A stretch of 45,262 nucleotides of DNA from NCBI GenBank assembly GCA_949292025.1, contig CASEYC010000126.1, positions 1 through 45,262 of the forward strand, written 5' to 3'. Source of the DNA: an uncultured Bacteroides sp. Its GTDB lineage: Bacteria > Bacteroidota > Bacteroidia > Bacteroidales > Bacteroidaceae. The notes beneath the pieces were generated by a model. That model was given only the letters and a program-made list of their open reading frames with translations, searched no databases and was not told the origin of the DNA. Below, one piece after another: positions 17,878 to 26,719 of the stretch (position 1 is its first letter; every line of letters starts with the position of its first letter). The translations under genes and the position numbers were made by a program.

Positions 17878-19038
17878 TCAAGCCCGCTTCAACCGCGAGG
17901 CATAGAAGACCAGGTACAACACGCCGACGGTCATCACCGCCACGGCGCCGCTCTGCCCCAGCCCGTCACTGGCAAAGCCCATCAGCAGGGGGAAGACCGT
18001 GCCGCCGAAGAGACCCATAATCATCAGGCCGGAAATCTCGTTCTTCTTCTGCGGCATGGCCAACAGGGCGTTGGAGAAGCAGATGGAGAAGACATTGCTG
18101 TTGCCGTAGCCTATGAGGGCGATGCAGGCGTAAATGACGTAGCGGGCGTCGGAGGCGAGCAAGCCCGCCATGGCCACGAGCATCATCCCCACGCTGACCC
18201 ACAGGAACGATCGCGAACTGAAGCGGCTCAGGATGAACGTGCCGCTCAGGCAGCCCAAGGTACGGAAGATGAAGTACAAGCTCGTGGCCCACGAAGCCTC
18301 GTCGAGCGTCAGTTCCAGACGCTCCATCAGGAGCTTGGGCGCGGTGGTGTTGGTGCCCACATCGATGCCCACGTGGCACATGATGCCCAGGAAGCACAGC
18401 AGGATGAACGGATTGCCCAACAGGCGGAAGCAGTCCGCGAATCCGGAAGCGCGGTCGGGCTGCTCTTCCTCAATCTGCGTGGCGCCCAGCCACAGGATGG
18501 CAATCACGGCAATCACCATATAGACCGGGAAGAGCACGCGCCATTCCAGCCCCAGGTCGGGGATAGCGTGCGTGGCGCCCCACATGGCAATGTACGGGGC
18601 CAGGAACGAGGCAATGGCCTTGACAAACTGCCCGAACGTCAGCGACGAGGCCAGTTTGTTGCCCGTGATGACATTGCTCAACAACGGATTGAGCGAGGTC
18701 TGCATCAGCGCATTGCCGATGCCCAGCAGGGAGAACGAGCAGAGCATCAGCCCGTAGCTGTCGCCGAAGATAGGCAGCAAGAGGGAGACGGCGGTCACGG
18801 CAAGGCTCAGCAAGACGGTCTTGCGCCGTCCGATGCGGTTCATCAGTACGCCCGTGGGCACGCTGAAGATGAGGAACCAGAAGAAGACCAACGAGGGGAA
18901 GATGTTGGCCTGCGCGTCCGAGAGGCCCAGGTCTTCCTTGACGTAATTGGACGCGATGCCCACCAGGTCCACAAAGCCCATGGCGAAGAAGCAGAGCATG
19001 ACGGGCAGGAGTTTGGAGATATGATTGTTGTTATTCAT
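17878..19038 (-). CDS. MFS sugar:H+ symporter, FucP-like (probable fructose permease)
   Basis: The 386-residue protein consists of about twelve hydrophobic segments with short loops. It carries the MFS signature GVLMNRIGRRKTVLL after the second helix and a FucP-like N-terminus (LLPVMLCFFAMGFVDLVGIASNYVKEDLG, shown in two parts: LLPVMLCFFAMGFVD and LVGIASNYVKEDLG). Proteins of this family move glucose, galactose, fucose or fructose across the inner membrane with protons. Its place between GH32 and fructokinase genes corresponds to BT1758 of the B. thetaiotaomicron fructan locus and points to fructose. A palindromic repeat separates it from the GH32 gene, and a modular inverted repeat from fructokinase. 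Confidence 0.9.
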   Translation of the reverse strand: MNNNNHISKLLPVMLCFFAMGFVDLVGIASNYVKEDLGLSDAQANIFPSLVFFWFLIFSVPTGVLMNRIGRRKTVLLSLAVTAVSLLLPIFGDSYGLMLCSFSLLGIGNALMQTSLNPLLSNVITGNKLASSLTFGQFVKAIASFLAPYIAMWGATHAIPDLGLEWRVLFPVYMVIAVIAILWLGATQIEEEQPDRASGFADCFRLLGNPFILLCFLGIMCHVGIDVGTNTTAPKLLMERLELTLDEASWATSLYFIFRTLGCLSGTFILSRFSSRSFLWVSVGMMLVAMAGLLASDARYVIYACIALIGYGNSNVFSICFSNALLAMPQKKNEISGLMIMGLFGGTVFPLLMGFASDGLGQSGAVAVMTVGVLYLVFYASRLKRA

Positions 19039-19073
19039 AAAGGTAGAAGTGTTTGATAAGAATTATCGGTGGA

Positions 19074-19155
19074 TGTAGGGGCGGGGCTTGCCCCCGCCCT
19101 ATAGTCGGGCTTGCCTGAACCTTATAGTTGGGCGACCGCAAGGGTCGCCCCTACA
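19074..19155. repeat. palindromic TGTAGGGGCG element
   Basis: Outer ends TGTAGGGG and CCCCTACA are complementary. Inside lie two strong hairpins, GGGCGGGGC/GCCCCCGCCC near 19079-19099 and GGGCGACC-GCAA-GGGTCGCCC at 19130-19150. The GTAGGGGCGACC wording is that of a short intergenic repeat known from many bacterial genomes (general knowledge). Here it occupies most of the gap between the GH32 and permease genes. Confidence 0.85.
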
Positions 19156-19179
19156 GAGGCGGACGCATAGCCCATGAAT

Positions 19180-21006
19180 TTACCGGATGCGATGCACCTT
19201 CATCGTCTTTACCGAGAACGAGCCGCGCCATGTCTCGAACGTCAGCGTATTGTACGGCTCGGAGGGGAAGACGCAGTTGGTCATCACGAACTTGCCGCCG
19301 TCGCCGAAAGCCTCGATACTGGAGCGGTCCACGAAGAGGCGAAGGCGGATGTGGTCCGTGTCGGCGGCGGGGGCGACGGTCATGGCGGGGAACTCCGGGC
19401 TGAAGTCTGTCAAGCCGCTCTCGCTGCGCTCCATCACGAACTGGTGGCGTGCCACGTCGTAGTGCAGGTGTACCTTCTCGCCCTTGGCGTTGGAGAGGGT
19501 CAGGATGATGCGTTCCGAACCGCTGTTCTTCAGTTCGAGTTCAATCTCGTAGGCACCCGTGTTGTCCTCCAGCAGCGAAGGTATCTCATAGCTGTCGCTG
19601 ACGCGGAAGGAGGGGAAGTTGCGGGTGTCCGCACGGGCAGCCTCCATCTCGGGCGACGGGGCGCAGCGCAGGAGCAGTTCGCCGTCCTGGCGATAGAGAG
19701 AGAGGTCGCGGGCAATGGTGTTGGCGCCCCGGTATTGCAGCGTGGGCAGCACGCCCTGGTATTGCCAGTTGCTCATCCAGCCGAGGGCGATGACGCGTCC
19801 GTCCGGTGCATTGCTGAAGGTGACGGTGGCGTAGTGGTCCTTGCCCCAGTCCATCCACTTGGTGCGGGTGGGGGACTCGTTCGTGAACTTCTTGCCATTG
19901 AACGTGCCGACGAAGTATTGCGCCGCGTTGCCTCCGAAGGGGCCTCCGGGATTGATGTTGCAGATGAGCACCCAACGCTTCTCGCGAGTGCCCTCGACGG
20001 GCAGTTCAAAAAGGTCGGGACACTCCCACACGCCACCGTGCGCGCCCTGGTTGCGGCCGAAAGAGCTTTCGTACTTCCACTCCTTGAGGTTGCGGGAGGA
20101 GTAAATCTCCATCTCCTGCCCGGCGGCGAGTATCATCACCCAGTGCCGCCCCGGCGCGTACCAGAAGACCTTCGGGTCGCGGAAGTCACGCTTCTGGGAA
20201 GTCAGGATGGGATTGTCGGCATACTTGGTGAAGGTGCGTCCGCCGTCCGTGCTGTAGGCCAGGCTCTGCGACTGGCTGTCGCCCCAGGGCGAGGGTTTGG
20301 CGGAGGTGTAGAAGGCAACCACCGCGCCCGCGCCGAAGCCGGCGGTGTTGTCCGTGTCCACGACGGCAGAGCCGCTGAAGATGGTGCCCAGTGCGTCGGG
20401 CAGGATGGGCGTGCCCTGATACGTCCAGTGAACAAGGTCCGTGCTGGTGCTGTGCCCCCACGTCATATTGCCCCACGTGGACCCGTAGGGATTGTGCTGG
20501 AAGTAGAGGTGCCATGTGCCGTCCAGGTAGAACATCCCATTGGGGTCGTTCATCCAGCCGTAGACCGGCGTATGGTGGTAGAGGGGACGGAACTTCTCGC
20601 GGTTCTTGGTGTCGAAGGTGTCGGACAGCTTCATCTTCTTCCAGCAGAGGGCATCGGCGGGCAAGCCTTGTACCTCGACGGTGATGTCCCCGTCCACGGC
20701 AGCGGAGAGGTCCAGCGGCACATAGTAATCCACGCGTTCGCGGGCCAGGCGGACGTTGATGCCCTCGCGGATGTAGTGGTTGTCGCTCCCGATGAGGTAG
20801 ACCTTGGCCTCGGGGGCATTGTCCTGCACGGGCAGGAGGAGGTACTTCGCCGCGTCTTGCACGGCAATGAGGTTTTGCTCGCTGGCCAGGTGGCGCACGG
20901 AGAATTGGGGATTATTGTCGGCCCAGGCCATCGGGGCGGTGCCGAGCAGCAGGGCCAGGCTGAACGCGCGGGCCGAGCGGAGAAGGTTGTTCTTATAGGT
21001 TGTCAT
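19180..21006 (-). CDS. GH32 fructan hydrolase (exo-fructosidase type)
   Basis: The 608-residue product has a signal peptide (ending near PMAWA, residue 29), an N-terminal beta-sandwich extension of about 110 residues, the five-bladed GH32 propeller and a C-terminal beta-sandwich. The three catalytic residues are visible: D154 in WMNDPNG (nucleophile), D277 in FRDPKVFW (transition-state aspartate) and E328 in WECPDLFEL (acid/base). It releases fructose from fructan or sucrose-type substrates in the periplasm. Exo-action is inferred from similarity to BT1759/BT1765-type enzymes; linkage preference (levan or inulin) cannot be read. No lipobox is seen, so it is probably periplasmic. It is the only GH32 in the locus. 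Confidence 0.95.
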   Translation of the reverse strand: MTTYKNNLLRSARAFSLALLLGTAPMAWADNNPQFSVRHLASEQNLIAVQDAAKYLLLPVQDNAPEAKVYLIGSDNHYIREGINVRLARERVDYYVPLDLSAAVDGDITVEVQGLPADALCWKKMKLSDTFDTKNREKFRPLYHHTPVYGWMNDPNGMFYLDGTWHLYFQHNPYGSTWGNMTWGHSTSTDLVHWTYQGTPILPDALGTIFSGSAVVDTDNTAGFGAGAVVAFYTSAKPSPWGDSQSQSLAYSTDGGRTFTKYADNPILTSQKRDFRDPKVFWYAPGRHWVMILAAGQEMEIYSSRNLKEWKYESSFGRNQGAHGGVWECPDLFELPVEGTREKRWVLICNINPGGPFGGNAAQYFVGTFNGKKFTNESPTRTKWMDWGKDHYATVTFSNAPDGRVIALGWMSNWQYQGVLPTLQYRGANTIARDLSLYRQDGELLLRCAPSPEMEAARADTRNFPSFRVSDSYEIPSLLEDNTGAYEIELELKNSGSERIILTLSNAKGEKVHLHYDVARHQFVMERSESGLTDFSPEFPAMTVAPAADTDHIRLRLFVDRSSIEAFGDGGKFVMTNCVFPSEPYNTLTFETWRGSFSVKTMKVHRIR

Positions 21007-21061
21007 ACGATGTAAAGTTTGATAGGGTTTTACAAATTAATCTTCATCTGTCTCTAAAGGT

Positions 21062-21092
21062 GTCCCGTCCACCCGTCACAGGCGGGCGGGAC
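21062..21092. promoter_or_regulatory. intercistronic stem-loop between susD and GH32
   Basis: GTCCCGTCC pairs with GGGCGGGAC, with two more G-C pairs beyond one mismatch and a 7-nt loop. There is no T-run after it on either strand, so full termination is unlikely. In the leftward transcript it falls after the susD stop and may protect the susCD part of the message or lower expression of the downstream genes (inference). Confidence 0.55.
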
Positions 21093-21141
21093 CGGATTTA
21101 TCAATCTGCACTTATCCTATTGAAATACTGAAAACGGAGGA

Positions 21142-22890
21142 TTATTCATATCCCTTGTTCTGCGTGTACAGGCCGGGGATGTAGAACATTTGGTTGTACG
21201 GTATGGGGAAATACTCGTTCTTGCCCGGGGTGTAATGGGCGTCCTTGTAGTATTCCGCATACGTCTGCCCCTGGAATACGTCTTGCTGCTCGCTGGCGAA
21301 GAAGGCGTTCAGCGTCTGGCTGGCAATGCCCCATCGGCGCAGGTCGAAGTAGCGCTCGTTCTCCATGGCCATCTCCAGGCGGGTTTCCCACTGCACACAT
21401 TCACGGGCTTGTTCCTTGGTGCTGAAGTAGGTGGCGGGATAGAGGGCAATCTGGCACTGGTCGGCGGCATAGGCGATATGCTTGTCAATGGAATTGGCTG
21501 CGCGCTGACGGATATCGTTGACGATGGTGCGGGCTTCGTCCAGACGTCCCAATTCCACCAGTGCCTCGGCACGCATCAGCATCACGTCCGTGTAGCGCAG
21601 GACATAATCCGTAGTGGCAAAAGCCTGCCAGCTGCCGTTGTAAATCTCGCCCTGTGAACGTTGCGGCTGCTCCTTCAGCGAGGTATAATAGCCATATACG
21701 TTGGGGGTGCGGGAATTGGCCGTGGTCAACGTGTATTCTTCCTCGTACTTGAAGGGGAAGGTCGGCATGCCCACGGTGTGGAACAAGCGCGGATCCCACT
21801 TCTGCGCGGTCGGCTGGCCATTGACGGGATAATCAATCTTGTCGTTGAAGTGATCGAACATCGGCAGGCCGTTCTCGGTCTTGAAGGCGTTGACCAGATT
21901 CTGCGAAGGCTTGTGGCAATCCCATCCGCAACTCCAGATGCCCCACGCACCGTTCAGCATGATGGACCAGTTGGCGCGGCCATAGCTCGTGTTGTCCTCG
22001 GTGTATTGCGAGGTCTGCACGGCAAAGATGGATTCCTTGCTGTTCTTGTTCTCCGGCAGGAAGATGTCGCCGTAGTCCTCCAGGTAGCCGTATTGCGAGT
22101 TCACCACATCGTCCGTATAGTCCACAACGCGCTGCATATAGTCCTGGTTGACGTGCTCCGGGCCGGTGGTGGCTTCATAGCCGTCGCCCCAAGCCATATC
22201 CAAGTAGCACTTGGCCAAGTAGGCGGCAGCGGCAATCTTGTTCACGCGGCCACCGTCTGCCTGCGTGGCGGGCAGGACATCGTAGGCCGTCTGGAAGTCG
22301 GCGATGACTTTCTCCATCAGCTCCTTGTGGGAGAACTGCGTGTTGGATATCTGCTCGACGGTATTGTTCGAGAAAGCAACCTCGTCAATCCAAGGCACCT
22401 GATACCAGACCGTCAGCAGTTTGTAATAGAAGTGCGCACGGAGGAAACGCACCTCGGCCTCACGCTGGGCGGCCACCTCGGCTCCCAAGACTTGTGTTCC
22501 GTTCTGCTGCAAGGACACCAAGGCACGGTTGCAGCGGGAAATAGCGCAATAAAGACGGTACCAAAGTTCGTCCGCATGGTCCGGATTACGCGAAGACAGT
22601 GAAGACCAGATCTCCAAGTGGTGGTAGTTGGTATCGCCCGTGCCCCACCCGCCTTTCAGGCAGTCATCGGAGGTCAGGTCGCCATACGGCCAAAGGTTGA
22701 AGGGATAGGTGTACCAGCAGTCGCCCAACATGGCGTAGGCAGCCGTCACCATTTCTTCCGGATAGGAGAATGCGGTGTCTTCGTCAATCACCGCCGTCGG
22801 CTGGTAGTCCAGGAAGTCGTCGCAGCTCGTCAAGCTCAGTCCGCACGCTCCGAAGGCGCAAGCGGTCAGTAAGGTATATATCTTTTTCAT
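21142..22890 (-). CDS. susD: SusD-like fructan-binding lipoprotein
   Basis: The 582-residue product starts with a lipoprotein signal (lipobox LTSC, Cys near residue 23) followed by DDFLDYQPTAVIDEDTAF, typical of the SusD family in which this start region caps the SusC partner. Helical TPR-like segments follow (EAEVRFLRAHFYYKLLTVW, KIAAAAYLAKCYLDMA, ADYVLRY-type TDVMLMRAEALVELGRLDEA), and ETRLEMAMENERYFDLRRWG is a family hallmark. SusD proteins form the lid on the SusC channel at the cell surface and bind the glycan. It lies 39 bases downstream of susC and corresponds to BT1762 by context. Confidence 0.95.
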   Translation of the reverse strand: MKKIYTLLTACAFGACGLSLTSCDDFLDYQPTAVIDEDTAFSYPEEMVTAAYAMLGDCWYTYPFNLWPYGDLTSDDCLKGGWGTGDTNYHHLEIWSSLSSRNPDHADELWYRLYCAISRCNRALVSLQQNGTQVLGAEVAAQREAEVRFLRAHFYYKLLTVWYQVPWIDEVAFSNNTVEQISNTQFSHKELMEKVIADFQTAYDVLPATQADGGRVNKIAAAAYLAKCYLDMAWGDGYEATTGPEHVNQDYMQRVVDYTDDVVNSQYGYLEDYGDIFLPENKNSKESIFAVQTSQYTEDNTSYGRANWSIMLNGAWGIWSCGWDCHKPSQNLVNAFKTENGLPMFDHFNDKIDYPVNGQPTAQKWDPRLFHTVGMPTFPFKYEEEYTLTTANSRTPNVYGYYTSLKEQPQRSQGEIYNGSWQAFATTDYVLRYTDVMLMRAEALVELGRLDEARTIVNDIRQRAANSIDKHIAYAADQCQIALYPATYFSTKEQARECVQWETRLEMAMENERYFDLRRWGIASQTLNAFFASEQQDVFQGQTYAEYYKDAHYTPGKNEYFPIPYNQMFYIPGLYTQNKGYE

Positions 22891-22929
22891 CGTAGTCTTG
22901 TTTTAGAAGTTATTAAATAAGGTGTAAGG

Positions 22930-25900
22930 TTAGAAGCCAATCTGTACGCCGAAAGATACGGAGGTAGCCAGCGGGTAGTTCCAATCCGGGTTTTCCGGGT
23001 CTGTGCAGGTCAGGCTCTTGCTCTTGATGGTCAGCAGGTTCTGGCCCGATAGGTAGACGCGGGCATTGGTCATCTTCAGCTTAGAGAGGATGTTGCTCGG
23101 CAAGGAGTAGCCCACTTGCAGGTTGCGGAGTTTCAGGTAGGAGCCGTTCTCCACGAAGTAGCTCGATGCGCGTCCCTCGTCGGCGGTGTTCATCGTGCTC
23201 AGCGCTGGGATGGTAGAAGAGGTGTTGGCCGTCGTCCAAGCTTCCAGCACGCGCTCGCCCTTGTTGGAGCCGGGGTCGTTCACTGCCCAGAAGTCGGTCT
23301 GGAACTTCTGGTTGTTGTACACGTCCTTGTCGCAAACGCCCTGCCAGAACATGCTCAGATCGAAGTTCTTGTAGGTCAACGCGATGTTCAGGCCGTAAGA
23401 GAACTTGGGCACGGGGTTGTATATCCACGTCTGGTCGGCATCGGTGATGGAGCCATTGCCGTCCAGGTCGGCATACTTCAAGCCACCCACACGGGCATTG
23501 GCTTGTCCCGAAGCATCCACCTCTGCCTGATTCTGGAAAATGCCGTTGGCGACATAGCCTACAATAGAGCCGTAAGGTTGGCGCGACTGCACCAGGTTCT
23601 CCGTCGTGGTGTGGGCATACGAACCGGTCGTCGTGGAGGGCAGGTAGGTCACACGGTTGCGGAAGAAGTCGGCATTGGCATTGATGTCGATGCCCAGCCC
23701 GCAAGCCAGTTCTTTGCGATAACCTAGGCTGAACTCCATACCCCAGTTGCGCAGCGAGGGACCATTCAACCAGGAAGCGCCGCCCTCACCCAAGGCTCCC
23801 AAATAGGCGGGCGAGATGAGCATATCGTCCACATCCTTCACGTAGCCATCAATGCTGCCATACAGCGAGCCGTGGAACAGGGTGAAGTCCGTACCTACGT
23901 TGAACTGCTCGGCTGATTCCCATTTCAGATCGGGATTGGCCAACTGCGTGGCGCGATACCCCGAGGGGAAGAGACCGCTGCCTTGCAGAAAGAGGTCGTA
24001 GGCCGTCGATGTGACGCGGTCCAAACCGTAGTCGGCCACATACAAGCCGAACTGCGCGTTGTTGTCAATGGCTTGGTTACCGGTACGTCCCCAAGACACG
24101 CGGATTTTCCAGTCGTCCATCCAGTCCTTCTCCAACAATTTGGAGATGCGGAAGCCCAACGTCGCTGCGGGGAAGGTACCCCAGCGGTTGTCCTTGCCGA
24201 AGCGTGAAGAGCCGTCGCGACGGATGGTAAACGAAGCCAGCACCAGGTCGTCATAGTTATAGTCAACTTTGCCAAAGAAGGAGGCCAAGCGGTAGCCTAC
24301 CTTGGCACCGGTGTTGCGCATCGTGCCTGTGGCAGCGTTGGGCCACATATAGTCGGGGGTCTCAATGGCATATTCCTCGGAATAGGCGGAGAAGTCCACC
24401 ACAGTCTGCTTGTTCAGCTCGGCGCCTAGCAAGACGGTGAAGTTATGCTTGTCGGCTACCTTGAAAGCGTAGTTCGCGGTATTGGACCACGTCCAGTTGA
24501 CCTCGTTGTTGTGCGAAAGGGTGGTCTTGGCAATGTCGTTGTTCACGATGTCCGAGTGGTAAGTATATCCCTTCGAGTTGATGAAGGAACTGTAATAATC
24601 AATGCCAAAGCTCGAACGGAAAGTAAAGCCTGCGAACGGCTTGACGTCCACGTACGCATTGCCGAAGAGGCGCCAATAGTCCAAGCTATTGTCCTTGTTG
24701 TGATAAGCCTCGCGCAACGGATTCTGGCGGTCGCTCATGCTGCCCACGGGGCCGGAAAAGGTCTTGCCATCCTCCTCGTAGACAGGAACGATGGGCGACA
24801 TCTTCAGGGCATTCTCCATCGGGGCCACGTCCACCTGGCTGGTATAGGTGACGGTGAAGTTCTCTCCCACCGTGAGGTACTTGTTGATGTTATACGAAGA
24901 GTTCATACGGGCCGATATGTTCTGGAAGTCCGTGTACTTGATGATACCGTTGTTCTTTTTATATCCCAAAGAAAACATCGTGGACGATTTGTCGCTGGCT
25001 TTCGAGACGGACACATCGTAATTCTGTGCGAAGCCCGTGCGGGTGATGGCATCCAGCCAGTCCGTGTCGGAGTAGCGCATCGTGCGGTTCTGGTTGATAT
25101 AGCCGTCATAGAGGCCGTTCACCGTATAATCTACATAGCTGCTCGTGGCGGGATTCCACACCGTGATGGGCGTGCCGTTGGCCGCGTTCAGGTTCAGGCC
25201 GTAGTTGCTGGCGTAGGCCACCGGGTCCAACCCATCGTTCAGGGCAGCCTGAGCCATGGCGGTGGCATATCCGCTCGCATTCAGCAGTTTCATCATAGAC
25301 TGGGACGTGTAGAACTGGGCCGTCAGGTTGGCAGAGAAATCCACCTTGATCTTGTCGCCTTTCTTGCCCTGCTTGGTCGTGATGATGATGACGCCGTTCG
25401 AGGCACGCGAACCGTAGATGGAGGCGGATGCAGCATCCTTCAGCACCTGCATGCTCTCGATGTCACTTGCGTTCAACGAGTTCAAGGCGCGTGTCGTGGG
25501 CACGCCGTCCACAATGTACAACGGGTCTTGTGAAGAATTGAACGAACCGATACCACGGATGCGGACCGTGCCCACGCCGCTCGGCGAACCGTTGGCCGTA
25601 ATCGTCATGCCCGGCACCTTGCCTTGCAGGGCGCGCATCGGGTCGGGGTCGGAAATGGTCTGCAATTCATCCACCGATACCACGCTGACCGAGCCGGTCA
25701 GGTCCGCCTTACGCTGCGTGGAATAGCCCGTCACCACCACCTCGTCCAGCATCTCGTTGTCCTCCTCCATCGCAATCTCCAGCGTGGGAGCCGCCTTCAC
25801 CGTCACAGGCTTATACCCTATATAGGATATGGTAATCTGTGCATCGGGCGACACGGAGAGGGTAAACTTGCCGTCAAAGTCCGTGATGACGCCGTTCTGG

Positions 25901-26055
25901 GTGCCCGCCTCCACCACGGAGGCACCGATGATGGTCTCGCCAGTCGCCTTGTCGACGACCGTTCCTGTCACTTGCATCTGCTGGGCCATGGCCGTCAGCC
26001 CCGCCAGCAGCAGCACCGCGAGGGTGCAAATCCTTAGTCTGATGTCTTTCATCAT
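22930..26055 (-). CDS. susC: SusC-like TonB-dependent transporter for fructans
   Basis: The 1041-residue product has a signal peptide (ending near TAMAQ), a carboxypeptidase-regulatory-like domain (residues about 28-105, VTGTVVDKATGETIIGASVV), a plug domain beginning DEVVVTGYSTQRKADLTGSV with the TonB box region, and a large beta-barrel ending in GVQIGF. It lacks the extra N-terminal STN signalling domain, which agrees with control by a hybrid two-component regulator rather than an anti-sigma pair. It imports oligosaccharides across the outer membrane using TonB energy. It is the first gene of the locus, downstream of a -7 box and a long inverted repeat. MM at the start leaves a one-codon ambiguity. 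Confidence 0.95.
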   Translation of the reverse strand: MMKDIRLRICTLAVLLLAGLTAMAQQMQVTGTVVDKATGETIIGASVVEAGTQNGVITDFDGKFTLSVSPDAQITISYIGYKPVTVKAAPTLEIAMEEDNEMLDEVVVTGYSTQRKADLTGSVSVVSVDELQTISDPDPMRALQGKVPGMTITANGSPSGVGTVRIRGIGSFNSSQDPLYIVDGVPTTRALNSLNASDIESMQVLKDAASASIYGSRASNGVIIITTKQGKKGDKIKVDFSANLTAQFYTSQSMMKLLNASGYATAMAQAALNDGLDPVAYASNYGLNLNAANGTPITVWNPATSSYVDYTVNGLYDGYINQNRTMRYSDTDWLDAITRTGFAQNYDVSVSKASDKSSTMFSLGYKKNNGIIKYTDFQNISARMNSSYNINKYLTVGENFTVTYTSQVDVAPMENALKMSPIVPVYEEDGKTFSGPVGSMSDRQNPLREAYHNKDNSLDYWRLFGNAYVDVKPFAGFTFRSSFGIDYYSSFINSKGYTYHSDIVNNDIAKTTLSHNNEVNWTWSNTANYAFKVADKHNFTVLLGAELNKQTVVDFSAYSEEYAIETPDYMWPNAATGTMRNTGAKVGYRLASFFGKVDYNYDDLVLASFTIRRDGSSRFGKDNRWGTFPAATLGFRISKLLEKDWMDDWKIRVSWGRTGNQAIDNNAQFGLYVADYGLDRVTSTAYDLFLQGSGLFPSGYRATQLANPDLKWESAEQFNVGTDFTLFHGSLYGSIDGYVKDVDDMLISPAYLGALGEGGASWLNGPSLRNWGMEFSLGYRKELACGLGIDINANADFFRNRVTYLPSTTTGSYAHTTTENLVQSRQPYGSIVGYVANGIFQNQAEVDASGQANARVGGLKYADLDGNGSITDADQTWIYNPVPKFSYGLNIALTYKNFDLSMFWQGVCDKDVYNNQKFQTDFWAVNDPGSNKGERVLEAWTTANTSSTIPALSTMNTADEGRASSYFVENGSYLKLRNLQVGYSLPSNILSKLKMTNARVYLSGQNLLTIKSKSLTCTDPENPDWNYPLATSVSFGVQIGF

Positions 26056-26129
26056 AGCTGTGTTTTTAAAAGTTTACGTATAAGATTGATCATTCTCACC
26101 ACATCCTCGCCGAGGACGTTTTTCACCGG

Positions 26130-26137
26130 CAAAGGTA
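26130..26137 (-). promoter_or_regulatory. -7 box for the susC operon
   Basis: TACCTTTG on the minus strand matches TAnnTTTG exactly, 75 bases upstream of the susC ATG. No good -33 TTTG stands at 19-21 bases, as expected for a promoter that depends on an activator. Confidence 0.7.
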
Positions 26138-26176
26138 GGGAGAAGGGCGTCACAAGGCTGTAACGCATGTTTCAAA

Positions 26177-26235
26177 GGCTTGTAAATTTGATACATGTAA
26201 CAAAAGTAACAGGTTTTGTATCAAAATTACAAGCC
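26177..26235. promoter_or_regulatory. 19-bp inverted repeat, candidate operator of the fructan regulator
   Basis: The arms at 26177-26195 (GGCTTGTAAATTTGATACA) and 26217-26235 (TGTATCAAAATTACAAGCC) are complementary at 18 of 19 positions and are separated by 21 bases. The centre lies about 70 bases upstream of the susC -7 box, where AraC-type activators of hybrid two-component systems usually bind. No other copy was noticed in the window. Confidence 0.7.
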
Positions 26236-26263
26236 AAAGATAGGGATTCCCGCAATTAAAACA

Positions 26264-26305
26264 TACATTTCCAGGCTGGAAATATACATTTATAGGCTGG
26301 AAATA
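26264..26305. repeat. two tandem 21-nt palindromic units
   Basis: Units at 26264-26284 and 26285-26305 share TACATTT..AGGCTGGAAATA. The first contains the perfect dyad TTTCCAG-G-CTGGAAA; the second has lost part of its left half (TTTATAG). Weaker palindromic stretches (for example TTCCG..CGGAA at about 26332-26348) continue to the right. It lies in the gap between susC and the toxin-antitoxin pair. Confidence 0.75.
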
Positions 26306-26412
26306 GAGTTTTCTCCTAACTTCGGAACTTATTCCGGCTGTTTCGGAAAACTTTTAAGCGGGTTCAGGAACTTTTTCGGCGGGCTTGGCGGGGTTAATTC
26401 CGATACAATGTG

Positions 26413-26420
26413 TATCTTTG
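26413..26420 (+). promoter_or_regulatory. -7 box for the toxin-antitoxin pair
   Basis: TATCTTTG fits TAnnTTTG and lies 24 bases before the antitoxin ATG at 26444. A -33 element is not clear (CTTGG is 24-28 bases upstream). The rest of the 388-base gap to susC holds the susC promoter, the inverted repeat and the tandem palindromes. Confidence 0.6.
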
Positions 26421-26443
26421 TGCAAATTTAATAGACAAGAGCA

Positions 26444-26719
26444 ATGAGAGCAACTATTTCTTTAGACAGCCTATGGGCAACCATACAGTCCCTCTCGTTC
26501 AATAACCGGAAGTGGCTGGCCGACAAATTGCAGGAGAACCTCCGCGAAGAAGAAACGGAATATATCAGCAAGGAAGAAATCCTGGCGGGAATAGACGCGG
26601 GACTAAAGGACCTGAAATTAATGAGAGAAGGCAAATTGAACGTCATATCTGCGGAAGAATTCTTAGAAGAACTGAGAAATGAAAATAAACATCAAGCCAT
26701 TGCCGACGTTCATGCGTGA
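26444..26719 (+). CDS. probable antitoxin of a RelE-type pair
   Basis: The 91-residue acidic, largely helical product (MRATISLDSLWATIQSLS...) includes NRKWLADKLQENLREEE and a C-terminal SAEEFLEELRNE segment. I do not recognise its family with certainty. The role is inferred from size, charge and from overlapping by 41 bases the start of a clear RelE/ParE-type toxin, the usual arrangement for type II modules, with the antitoxin first. Such antitoxins bind the toxin and repress their own promoter. Confidence 0.75.
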   Translation: MRATISLDSLWATIQSLSFNNRKWLADKLQENLREEETEYISKEEILAGIDAGLKDLKLMREGKLNVISAEEFLEELRNENKHQAIADVHA

